A stretch of 64,000 nucleotides of DNA, taken from Ustilaginoidea virens (Eukaryota > Ascomycota > Sordariomycetes > Hypocreales > Clavicipitaceae). Shown one piece after another: positions 47,760 through 56,473 of the stretch; position 1 is the first letter of the stretch; each line of letters opens with the position of its first letter. The position numbers and the translations under genes were made by a program. Where the stretch lies: positions 682,001-746,000 of the forward strand of contig NC_057316.1 of assembly GCF_000687475.1 (NCBI RefSeq), given 5' to 3'. The notes under the pieces were generated by a model. That model was not told the DNA's origin and did no database searches. It saw only the letters and a list, made by a program, of their open reading frames with translations.

Positions 47760-48375
47760 AATGAAAGAAGAAAGAAAAGGTGCGCAACGCAAACTTGCCG
47801 CAAACGACGTCCTGTCCGTCCCACAAGACAGCGCGAGCGTGGTTTGTGAAGCTCTGCTCGGTCAACGTCGCAGCACGTCGTTTGCCCCCAAACATGGTTG
47901 CCCAGGTTGGGCCAACGGCCGACTCCGCAGTTGACGTGCGGAGTAACGGAGACACGAGTACCTAAATGTACGGAGTACATGGACGGACCTCTGGCCGGGC
48001 AGCTTGGGGCGAGTCCATGACGACGCAAGAGGCGGGGTGGCTGGCCAAAGTCTGGAGGACGGACTGGAGCTTGACTGATTCCCGTACGGAGTACTACAGA
48101 GTGCTGCAACAGCCGCCAAGGCATGATGATGCACGGGGGACATGAGCGAACGGGGAAAAAAACTTGAACCAGACTCTGGGCCCGCTGCAGAGCCTGGAAA
48201 CCCGGTTTTGCATCCATCCATTTGATCCATCAAAAAGACGTTGATGGCAAGGTGCTGGGTCCCGGTACAGTGTGCGTACAGTACAGCACGGTCTTGCAGC
48301 AGGCCACTTGGGGGTGCGGGTGGGGGTTAGCGGCGCCCCGGTCGTCCAAGCCCATTGAGACATGCCCGCAGTACA

Positions 48376-48421
48376 AGGTAGGTACCTGATACCTTTGGTA
48401 CCGAGTACCAGGTACCTACCT
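48376..48421. repeat. Inverted repeat with 13-bp arms upstream of PMP3
   Basis: AGGTAGGTACCTG at 48376-48388 pairs perfectly with CAGGTACCTACCT at 48409-48421, and the loop holds further GGTACC and GTACC words. It lies about 275 bp upstream of the PMP3 start. Whether it acts as an operator-like site is unknown. Confidence 0.75.
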
Positions 48422-48694
48422 CTCTACTCTTTTTGTTGGCGGGATGCAAAGTGGACGGAGAAAAAAAAAAAAAAAACAGTAATAAAACCCCCCCCACCCC
48501 CCCCCGCCGTCCCAGCAGAGGACGGGTCGTCTTGCTCTCCCGTTATTTTTCGTCTCGTCTTATCTCCGGTGCGAAAGCTGTAGCCCAATTGATATCAACG
48601 CATCCTCTCGCGACTCCGACACCGTCCACCATCGTGACCAACGCGTCTTGCCACGTTCTACACTCGGAAGCAGCACAGCAGACCTCTCGTCATC

Positions 48695-49577
48695 ATGCCT
48701 TTCACCTCGAGGTAAGCGCCGTGTTTTCCCCCATGCCGTCCTCGTCCTGCCCGGTTGCCTTGCTCTTTGCCCTCTGGTCGCTGCTGCCCAGGCCTCCTCC
48801 AGACGCCAGCCGCCCGCCGCCTCCTCAAGGCAGCTCTCCCGAGCTTGCGCCTGAGCCTGAGCCGCCGCACATGGTCTGGTCTGGTCTGGTCTGGTCGGGT
48901 CGGGTCGGGTCTCACGTCATTCACGTCATTCTGAGCTGGGATGCAACTCGGCCCCGCGATACATGCGAAATCTCTACTCCGAACACGCATCAGATGCTGG
49001 ATGCCGGATGATGGATGCTGGATGCCGGATGCTGGATGCCGGACGCCGACTGCTGGATGCAGACTGCTGACTTCTGACTGCGCTCTCCTCTAGCGACATC
49101 TGCAAAATCATCTTGGCCATCATCCTCCCCCCTCTGGGCGTCTTCCTGGAGCGAGGATGCGGCGCAGACCTCCTCATCAACATTGTCTTGACAATCTTCG
49201 GTAAGCTCAGCCACTCACTCACTGGCGCGCGCCCTCACTCCACACCCCAGCACCAACTCGTCGCCAGGCCCATGGATTGCTAGCTTGGCTCGCCTCGCTG
49301 GCACCCATGTCGCGCCCAAGTCGCGAGCTGCCTACCTAGCCTTCCTACCTACCTTGCCTCCTATTGAACCTTTCCCCAAATACCACTCCCAAACCCCTTG
49401 ACCCCCGTCCCCCGTCTTGCACGACCCCACCCACTGTCTCACCAGTCTCACAAAACACTTGGCCGATCAAGCAAAGCGTCTGGTCGCGGCTGTGTGGCTT
49501 CCGAGTTCTGACTTGCGCGTCCTCCAGGCTACATCCCCGGCATCATCCACGCCCTGTACATTATCCTCAAGTACTAG
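48695..49577 (+). CDS. PMP3: Plasma-membrane proteolipid Pmp3 (UPF0057 family)
   Basis: This is a small two-helix plasma-membrane proteolipid. In yeast its loss hyperpolarises the membrane and raises sensitivity to sodium and cationic toxins. Three exons (48695-48711, 49094-49200 and 49528-49577) give exactly 57 residues. The protein begins MPFTSSDICKIILAIILPPL, has GVFLERGCGADLLINIVLT, and ends GYIPGIIHALYIILKY, covering both membrane helices of the family. All three junctions keep phase with GTAAGC donors and TAG/CAG acceptors. Intron 1 is long for so small a gene (382 bp) and carries two tandem repeats. It is convergent with ATG7. Confidence 0.96.
48873..48912 (+). repeat. GGTCT/GGGTC pentamer repeat in PMP3 intron 1
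   Basis: Four GGTCT-type units pass into three GGGTC-type units, directly visible inside the first intron. Confidence 0.85.
48994..49080 (+). repeat. GGATGCTGGATGCC tandem repeat in PMP3 intron 1
   Basis: Imperfect 7-bp units (GGATGCT, GGATGCC) and then TGCAGACTGCTGAC-like variants fill the last part of intron 1, ending a few bases before the splice acceptor at 49093. Confidence 0.8.
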
Positions 49578-50489
49578 ATGCGCTCCGCCGCCACTATCAG
49601 CTGCATGTTTTGAGTGCGCGGCTACGAGTACGAGCCCCAAGGCCGTCACGATGACTGCTCGCATGGGGAAAGTGACGGGGCGTGGATGTGGCGGCCTGTG
49701 TCTGTCGGGTGTGTCTTGCGTCGTGTTGCCGTTGGTCGGCAGCGCGGACGCACAAACGTGTGTTGAGTCGTGTCCCGTCTGCCGGCCGCACGCTGGACAA
49801 GGGACGCTGGACAAGGGACGCTGGACAAGGGAACGGCAGTAATGGCTTTGTCTTTTTTTTTGCGCATGATGTAACTCACGATACCATTGGTCATCTCCAG
49901 GCAGTAATCTGAATATTGAATACCCCACGAATCAACAGTCCTCCACACATTGTGTGTCGGCATATCCAAGTGCAACTCGTTCGTATTGCAGGGATGGCTT
50001 GGACGTCATTTAGCCCGAACAAGGATTCCGCAGTTACCAGGTAGGTATGTACCTGTTGAAGAGGTACCTATTGAAGGGATAGAGGGCCTGGGCATGCCCC
50101 GTGCGAATCAAGTAATATAACCATTCCTATTATACGAGGGCGGTTCAGTTGGCCCGCCTCGAATGATTGCGCAACACCAAACAGGGCAAAGCGTCCAAGT
50201 CTGACGAGTATCAACAACCTCGATAACCAAAACCCGGACAAAGTTCCAAGACACCTACCAACCGACTCCGTAACTGACAGGCAACTAGCAAGTACTCCGT
50301 ATCCGTCCAGAAGCACCCCTTTGAATCATCTGCACCTTGTCAAGCGCCACAACTATGTGCTTATCCATAACTGCTCCCGGCGGCTCATTGCTCATCCACG
50401 TCCCATCCACCACGCCCGTGCGCCTGTCGACGACACCAACAACGTGCGAAACAACAGCCAGGCCCGCCCCCCCTTTTCTCTTCCCCCTT
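49578..50489. other. Convergent intergenic region between PMP3 and ATG7
   Basis: It contains the 3' ends of both genes. A GGGACGCTGGACAA repeat lies at about 49800-49828. GGTAGGTATGTACC-like and AGGTACCTATTGAAG words lie at 50040-50078, and an inverted copy of the GTACGGAGTAC-type motif at 50291. No gene is seen. Confidence 0.5.
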
Positions 50490-51042
50490 TCAGAGTAACT
50501 CCCCCCCCTCTGCCAGCTCGTCCTCCTCCTCCTCCCAGTCCAACTCTCCGGCCAACTCCTCGGCTCGGCGCTGCACCTCGGCCAACCCCGACAGCTCGGC
50601 CACAAACTCCTTCTCCTGCAGCGCCCTCTTCACAAACCCCCACCCTTCTGCGCGGTACGCGCTCAGGATCCTGGGGCTGCACGCGCTGCAGCAGTCGTAC
50701 GGCTGGCCGCGGACGACAATGTTCTGAAACGTCGACACGTAGCCGCGGATCTGGTGGGGGACCAGGCCGAGCGGGTGATGGGGAGGGTCTCGGTCCGGCG
50801 CGCTTCCCGCCGTGGGCTGCGGCGCAGGCGCGTCCTTGCCTAGCGGGTGCTGCAGGAGGCTGGTGAGGAGCTCGACCAGGAGGGCGGACGCCATGGCCGC
50901 GACGCCGGGCCTCGTCACGGTGCATTGCTGATCGAGAGTCTGGTCCTTCATCGACTTTTTGTGTGCGTGAATGAAATGTCAGCCCGATGAAGACGAGATG
51001 AGGGAGAGACGCACAAAAAAACATGCAGAGAGGGAGAGAGAA

Positions 51043-51076
<34 letters not shown>

Positions 51077-52895
51077 GCGAAACATGCCCCCCCGCATGAC
51101 ACTTACATCCGCTGGAGCCACTACGTCGTTGCAAAAGTAGCAGCCGAGAGAGCTCGTCTGCCCGTCATCCCTGGTTTCGGAACCGTGCCGCATGACAACG
51201 TACGAGTCAAACCCAAGCGCGGCATTCATCACAATCTTCCCTCGAGCTTTCCCAATGACGGTAGGCAGCCACCGCGACTCGCGCGTGTCCATGAGCAGGA
51301 AGACGGCGTCGTGGGCCTCGATCAGGCCCTCGAGCTTCTCCAGATCGGCCTTGGTCTTGGCCTCGTCCGTGAAGGCGTGTCCCAGCATGGGCACCGACAG
51401 AGAATGCCCCTCGCTCTCGACCCCCGGGTAGATGCGCTTCAGCATGGCCGCCGCCGCCGCCGCCTTGGGCCGGCCCCCGTCCGCGCAGTCGCTAAACTCG
51501 AAGAGCGGTTGCCGCACGGGATTCGAGTACGACACCCGGCCGTAGTCGACAAAGGTGACTTTCCTCACGCCCCAGCCCAGCAGGTTTCTCGACACGTAGC
51601 CTCCCAGGGTGCCGGCGCCCAGCAGGAGGCATTTGGTCTTCTTGATCAGGTCCAGATCCAGATCGGGCGCAACGCGCCACTTCATCAACTTGAGGTTCAG
51701 GTCGACAGACGAATCCGCCAGGCGCACCGGGTCCATGTACTCTCCCAGGTTGGCGAGCTGTGCTTGCAGCTTTCCGTTCCGCGATCTCTCCCACCCCGTC
51801 ACCTTGGGCATCTCCGTCATCTCCGTCGCTTGCGCACGCTTGACCTCGATGGGGAGCACAAGGCTCCTGGCTTCGTGCCTCCTGGCCCACGTGTCTCGAT
51901 AACACAGGATCTTGACTCTCGACAGGCGAAAACGCTGTCGAATCAGAACCAGCAGGTTCCTCAGGGGCCATCCTGGCCCGTCCGCGTACGTCGACGGGTC
52001 GACAAAGGCGACGTAACAATCCTCCTCCGGTTCCGCGTTGAAGAAGCCTTCCTCGAAGCATCGCAACGAGGCTACCTGCCACCGGAAGGATAACTTGCCA
52101 GCCGTCCCCTCCATGTCCTCAGTCTCCACCTCCTGGCCGTCGCGGACTTTTTTTGCGAGGAAGAAGCCATGCTCCCGGCTATCAACGCTGTACCGCCAGG
52201 TCCCGACTCTATCCACGAGGGCTGTGCTTTCATCGGCGGTGAACCTCTCGCTTGGTCCGCATCTCTTCCACTGCGGGTCTGAATGCAAGGCGGGAAACGC
52301 AAACCAGTAGGTGAATTTGTACTTTTTCAAATCGGCGTAGGAGAGAATGACAAAAGACGAGAGCAGAGAAGGCACCGAGTAAATGGTACCGTCGTTGATC
52401 GCGTCCCAGATCTAAGCCAGTAGTCAGTGGCTGCAGGCAGGGTGAATCCATTGGAAGAAAAGCCGGCATCCTGCGGTACCTGTCTGCCTGAGGTCTTGAT
52501 CATGGCCGCCTTGTCCATCTTTTTGAAATCCTCCAGAGTATTGACGTTTTTTATAATGCCTTCTCCTCTGGCGATGCCAAGGGGAGCACTTGATACATGA
52601 GTCAGCGATTAAAAAGAAGAATAATGATGACGAAAAAAAAAAGGGGGGGGGGGGGGGGGGTTTGCCGCCGGTATTCCCAATCGCGAACGTACGTTTGACT
52701 TGTGAGGGCGTTTCCTAAAATCTGCATCTTGCAGCTCGCCTCTGGTTCTTGGACCCTTGCCTCATACAGACCAAGCACGTTTCTTGCCGAGTCATCGAGT
52801 TTGTCGTAATCGAGCTTGGACGCAAACAGAGCCGAATAAAAGGGCAGCTCTATTTCCGACGTGAACGTCGCGAACTGAAGAGGAGAGTCGGCCAT
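50490..52895 (-). CDS. ATG7: Autophagy E1-like activating enzyme Atg7
   Basis: This cytosolic E1-like enzyme activates Atg8 and Atg12 by adenylation and thioester formation and passes them to Atg3 and Atg10. Four exons (52895-52693, 52588-52480, 52411-51107 and 50954-50490) join in frame to 693 residues, a usual length. The N-terminus has [19 protein letters not shown]; then come the [18 protein letters not shown] block, the nucleotide loop [20 protein letters not shown] (GxGxxG), [31 protein letters not shown] and [11 protein letters not shown]. The catalytic cysteine is expected at about residue 550, in [11 protein letters not shown], right after the last splice. The C-terminus is acidic (WEEEEDEL). 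Two introns use AAG acceptors. It is convergent with PMP3. Confidence 0.96.
51026..51077 (+). repeat. GA dinucleotide repeat in ATG7 intron 3
   Basis: A (GA)n tract with few interruptions; on the ATG7 sense strand this is a CT-rich tract just after the donor of the last intron. Confidence 0.88.
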
Positions 52896-53732
52896 GACGA
52901 GGGAGAGCAGCCCGCCGGCGCCTTTCCACGTCGCGCTGCCACGGTAGTTGCCCCAAGCCAAGCTCGACTGATCGGAGCGTTGGGATTGATGATTTGGATG
53001 CGACACTGTGAATTGAGGCGATGCGCGGGGGCGGGGTACGGGCTTTTTTTTTTTTTTTTTTTTTTCGCCAAACGTGAACGAGGGGGGGACCAAAAGAACC
53101 GGACCCTTTTCTAATCAGATTGCCTTGAGCGCCGTGAGTCGAGTTCTCGAATGATGGCTTGTTAGCAAAGGATGGCGAAACGTGCCGAGTCGGGTCGTGA
53201 GCAGGGTGTCATATGACGGCGAGAGTCATCATGAGCCGCCAAGTTCAGGCCGGTGATGTCGCCTGGGGGGGGGCCTAGGCAAGGAAAGATTGACCACATG
53301 CACTCACCCACCAGTAGCAGCAGCACTTGATTGCTCGTCAGCGCCAGACTCCAGCTAATAATGGCCCCGCCGGAACGCCGCGGCGGTTGTTTGTTGTATT
53401 GACTGTACATACCTAGCAGATGCCAACAAAGGCCGATGCTCGTAAGCTACTACCGACATTTGAGGCTCTCATTCGGCGAAGGGCTGGATTGCGCAGGGGA
53501 GAAAGGATTGCAACAGTTGGGCGTGAGCATAGTCAACTAGCGGCAAAAGCTGAGCTTGAAAGCCCCAAAGCTTCAAGACTTTCAGTCAGGCAAGACACAA
53601 CTAAAACGCCCCGAGGCGAACGCCCCAAGGCGAACGCCCCAAGGCGAGACGCATGCCCCCACAGCCCCCGACCAATGTTGCCCATCAAGGTCAAGTGGTC
53701 AAACAAGCGGCCCCCTTCACCATCAGGCGGTA
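52896..53732. other. Upstream region of ATG7, non-coding
   Basis: It contains a T run at about 53043-53065 and a G run near 53267. An open frame on the plus strand (53420-53932) runs across the tRNA gene and is not considered coding. A GGCGAACGCCCCAA repeat lies at about 53616-53645. Confidence 0.5.
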
Positions 53733-53804
53733 TCCGGTATGGTGTAGTGGCTAACATCGCTCGCTCTCACCGAGCAGCCCAGGGTTCGATTCCCTGTACC
53801 GGAG
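53733..53804 (+). tRNA. tRNA-Glu (anticodon CTC), intronless
   Basis: The 72-nt cloverleaf has acceptor stem TCCGGTA/TACCGGA with discriminator G. The D-arm lies within the A-box-like TGGTGTAGTGG. The anticodon stem is GCTCG/CGAGC around loop CTCTCAC, giving anticodon CTC. The T-arm is within the B box GGTTCGATTCC. It decodes GAG. A T run follows closely. The gene stands alone between ATG7 and DCD1. Confidence 0.97.
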
Positions 53805-53807
53805 AGG

Positions 53808-53817
53808 TTTATTTTTT
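53808..53817 (+). terminator. RNA polymerase III terminator of tRNA-Glu
   Basis: TTT and then six T (53812-53817) begin four bases after the tRNA 3' end, the usual Pol III stop signal. Confidence 0.75.
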
Positions 53818-54650
53818 GGGCTCACTCATACTGTCCTCGTTCAAAAATGACCGTCGGCGTCCCTTTGTTTTTGCGTGTTCTTTCTGCTCGTTTTTTTGGG
53901 GGGTTTTTTTTTTCGCCATCAAACACGAATAGTATGGAATGGAATTGCTTGCTACATACATATTCCACGTTTCCTATTCTCACCGTCAGCTGATGTGATG
54001 CTTTCGCAGTGCACACCAACCCCCTGGCTCGGCCACGGGATCGCAAGCTCCAACGTGGCCATGCCGGCCGAAACTTGCCACGGATCCTACCACGACGTCT
54101 CTCAACTACTGCCACTCTAGCAAGTGTGTGCAATGCCAGGCCCAAGAAGAACCGTTTCCCAAATGCGCAATGCGTACTCCGTACCTATGCATTATTTGTA
54201 TGAGCGCACTGTCCAAAACTCACAAGATTGGGCCGTCGACCCCATGAACCAACCAACCTTCAGTAGTGAAATATAGGGTCTCTGCGGTGACCGTGCATCT
54301 CAAACCACCCCCTAAACTCGGGATGCGTGAGTGCCGCCGTATGAAACAACGGAGAAGACTACTCACCCGCCTCGCCCGCCACGCAGACACGTTCAACGGC
54401 CATTCCCTAGTTCCTCGGGGTGGAAAGGAGAGGGTCGTCAGTGCGAGGCGGCAAGCGCACAACTGCGTAGATCATGTGAGGCCAGGCCATTTACGCGACC
54501 CAAAGTGGGAAGCAAAGAGGGAAAAAAAAGTTCCGTCTCCAGTCGTTTTCCGTCTTGTTTGCATTCCTTCTCTTGTGACCCGATTCTTGTGACCCAAAGA
54601 AGAAAGAAAGAAAAAAAAAAAAAAGAAAAAAAAAGAAAAAAAAAACCATG

Positions 54651-54685
54651 CCTTGCCTTGCCTTGCCTTGCCTTGCCTTGCCTTG
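54651..54685 (+). repeat. (CCTTG)7 pentamer repeat
   Basis: Seven perfect CCTTG units are directly visible, following an A-rich tract. Confidence 0.92.
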
Positions 54686-55068
54686 TCCCTCGTTCTCTGG
54701 CAATGACTCGGCGCTGCAACCATGCCTGCCTGGAGAGAAGAAGAACATTTGATCCGACGGCATGTTCATCTCGGCTTCGTCAACCCATGACATCGAACAT
54801 TGAACCCTGAAGAGTCAAGTTGGTCTGGTCAACTGCCTCTGGGAAACTTCAGTACCCAGGGTTCACTACCGTTGACTTCAACGGGTCAATGCTACAATTG
54901 ACCTGCGCGTTACCCCAGACCCCACCAGAACAAGAACAACGCCTGCGTGCCTGGTTCCCATCCCACCGTGTGCCGTGCCGGATCCCTCGTTCATTCTTGC
55001 GATCAGCTTGAGGCTTGCCATTGAATCGGGCCACGCACAGCTTTTCAGAGGCAGCCCGTCCATTGAGG

Positions 55069-56473
55069 ATGCTCATTGGAATCTGCGGGGGTAAGGATAT
55101 CCCAGCTGCTCAATCAACGCAAAAGAAAGAAAGAAAGAAAGAAAGAAAAAAAAAAAAAAGATGATTTAAAATGCACTCATCCAACACGTTTCTGCAAAAG
55201 GCATTTGCTCCGGCAAAAACACGGTTGCTCAATATCTCGTCGAGCACCATGGCTTCAAGCGTCTCTTCCTCTCGGCACCCAAGAGGGACAATCGGCGGAT
55301 CGATGACGGTGACGAGGAGGAGGACGCTTCTTCCGCGCATCCGAGCACGTCCGAGCCGTCCGAGCCGCCGCACGATGCCGCCTCTTCCGCCGCCTTGAAC
55401 GCGAGTGCTCCCATCGCCACCAACGGGCATCCCTCGTCTTCATCGGATGCATCGTCGGCTCCGCGGCCTCGTGCGGAAACCGACGCCTTCGCCACGCCCG
55501 AGGACCTTCTCGACCACGTCACCCTACGCTGGCAAAGTCGCTTCGTAACCACAGACATCCCCACCGAGGCTGTTCTCGACGTCTTTCTGCGGCGTCCGTT
55601 CTTCCTGCTCTTGTCCGTTGACGCTCCACTTACCGTCAGGTGGCGACGGTTCCAGCTGCGCGCCAGGCACGCCGGCAGACAGGTCATGAGTCTCGACGAC
55701 TTTGTCTCTCGTAGCGATGCTCACCTGTACGACCCGCACGGAGGCTTCCAACCACTCATCTCGCGAGCTACCGTCAGGCTGCTCAACACGTCGTCTTCCC
55801 TCCCGCATCTGTACGCTTCGCTGGGCAAGCTCGACATTCCTAATCCCAATCGCCTGCGTCCGGGATGGGACACGTATTTCATGGCTCTGGCATCTCTTGC
55901 CGCCCAACGCTCCAACTGCATGAAGCGTCGCGTTGGCTGCGTCCTCGTCGGCAAGGAGCGCCGTGTCATCAGCACAGGATACAACGGCACCCCTCGTGGG
56001 ATCCGCAACTGCGCCGACGGAGGCTGTCCCCGCTGCAACGACGGCAACGGCTCAGGCGTTGGGCTTGCCACCTGCCTGTGTATCCATGCGGAGGAGAACG
56101 CCCTGCTGGAAGCGGGTAGGGAGCGAATCAGAGACGGATCTGTGCTTTACTGCGATACGTGTCCGTGCTTGACTTGCAGCATCAAGATCTGCCAGCTGGG
56201 CATCAGCGAGGTCGTTTACACCCACGAGTATAGCATGGACAAGGAGGCTGCGCTTGTCTTTAGCCAGGCTGGCGTCACGTTGCGGCGGTTTATCCCTGTA
56301 AGTCTCTTGTCCGAGCCTGAGCCTCCCTGGGAATGTACATGGCTGTCCCATTTTTCTCCTTATTCATTTTGCTATTCCTCTCTTTCTGAACGCGGGTTTC
56401 AGCTAATGCAGAAAAATTTGATTTCTAGCCGCCAAATGGACTTGTGCATCTGGAGAAGATGGAGCTGTACTGA
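55069..56473 (+). CDS. DCD1: Deoxycytidylate (dCMP) deaminase Dcd1
   Basis: This zinc enzyme deaminates dCMP to dUMP, supplying thymidylate synthase. Exons 55069-55090, 55201-56297 and 56429-56473 give 387 residues, longer than the 312 I recall for yeast Dcd1. The first exon codes only seven full residues (MLIGICG) and the splice builds a P-loop-like GGICSGKN. A long Ser/Glu-rich linker follows. The C-terminal deaminase domain has GWDTYFMALASLAAQRSNCM, VLVGKERRVISTGYNGTPRG, the zinc/catalytic HAEEN near residue 304 and PCLTC near 329. The last exon encodes PPNGLVHLEKMELY. The first intron ends in AAAAG and holds a purine/A tract. The P-loop keeps GK but has Asn where Ser/Thr is usual, so nucleotide binding is uncertain. 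Confidence 0.95.

Larger units (their letters stand above)
46000..48694. other. Long region upstream of PMP3, no supported gene
   Basis: Open frames here either run through homopolymers or lack motifs. Visible structure includes a GGCT tandem repeat at about 46813-46839, CAG/AGC repeats near 47417-47435, a 48-base A run, several GTACGGAGTAC words (47076, 47968, 48084) and a strong palindrome at 48376. The length and palindromes fit a long regulatory region for the PMP3 gene, but an unspliced or non-coding transcript cannot be excluded. Confidence 0.5.
53805..55068. other. Intergenic region between tRNA-Glu and DCD1
   Basis: No supported gene. It holds T- and G-runs at about 53891-53911, a GTACTCCGTAC word at 54173, an A-rich tract at about 54600-54645, and the CCTTG repeat. 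The part next to 55069 should hold the DCD1 promoter. Confidence 0.5.

Noticed and set aside
47109..48217. Long minus-strand frames upstream of PMP3
   Set aside because: They are bridged only by translating the 48-base A/T run as polyphenylalanine, with no motifs on either side.
48994..49080. Regular short repeats considered as CRISPR-like
   Set aside because: Units are 7 bp with no unique spacers, in a eukaryotic intron; simple tandem repeat.
51185..52093. 302-residue plus-strand frame opposite ATG7
   Set aside because: It is antisense to conserved Atg7 exon 3, with no family resemblance.
53420..53932. 170-residue plus-strand frame
   Set aside because: It reads straight across the tRNA-Glu gene and a low-complexity repeat.
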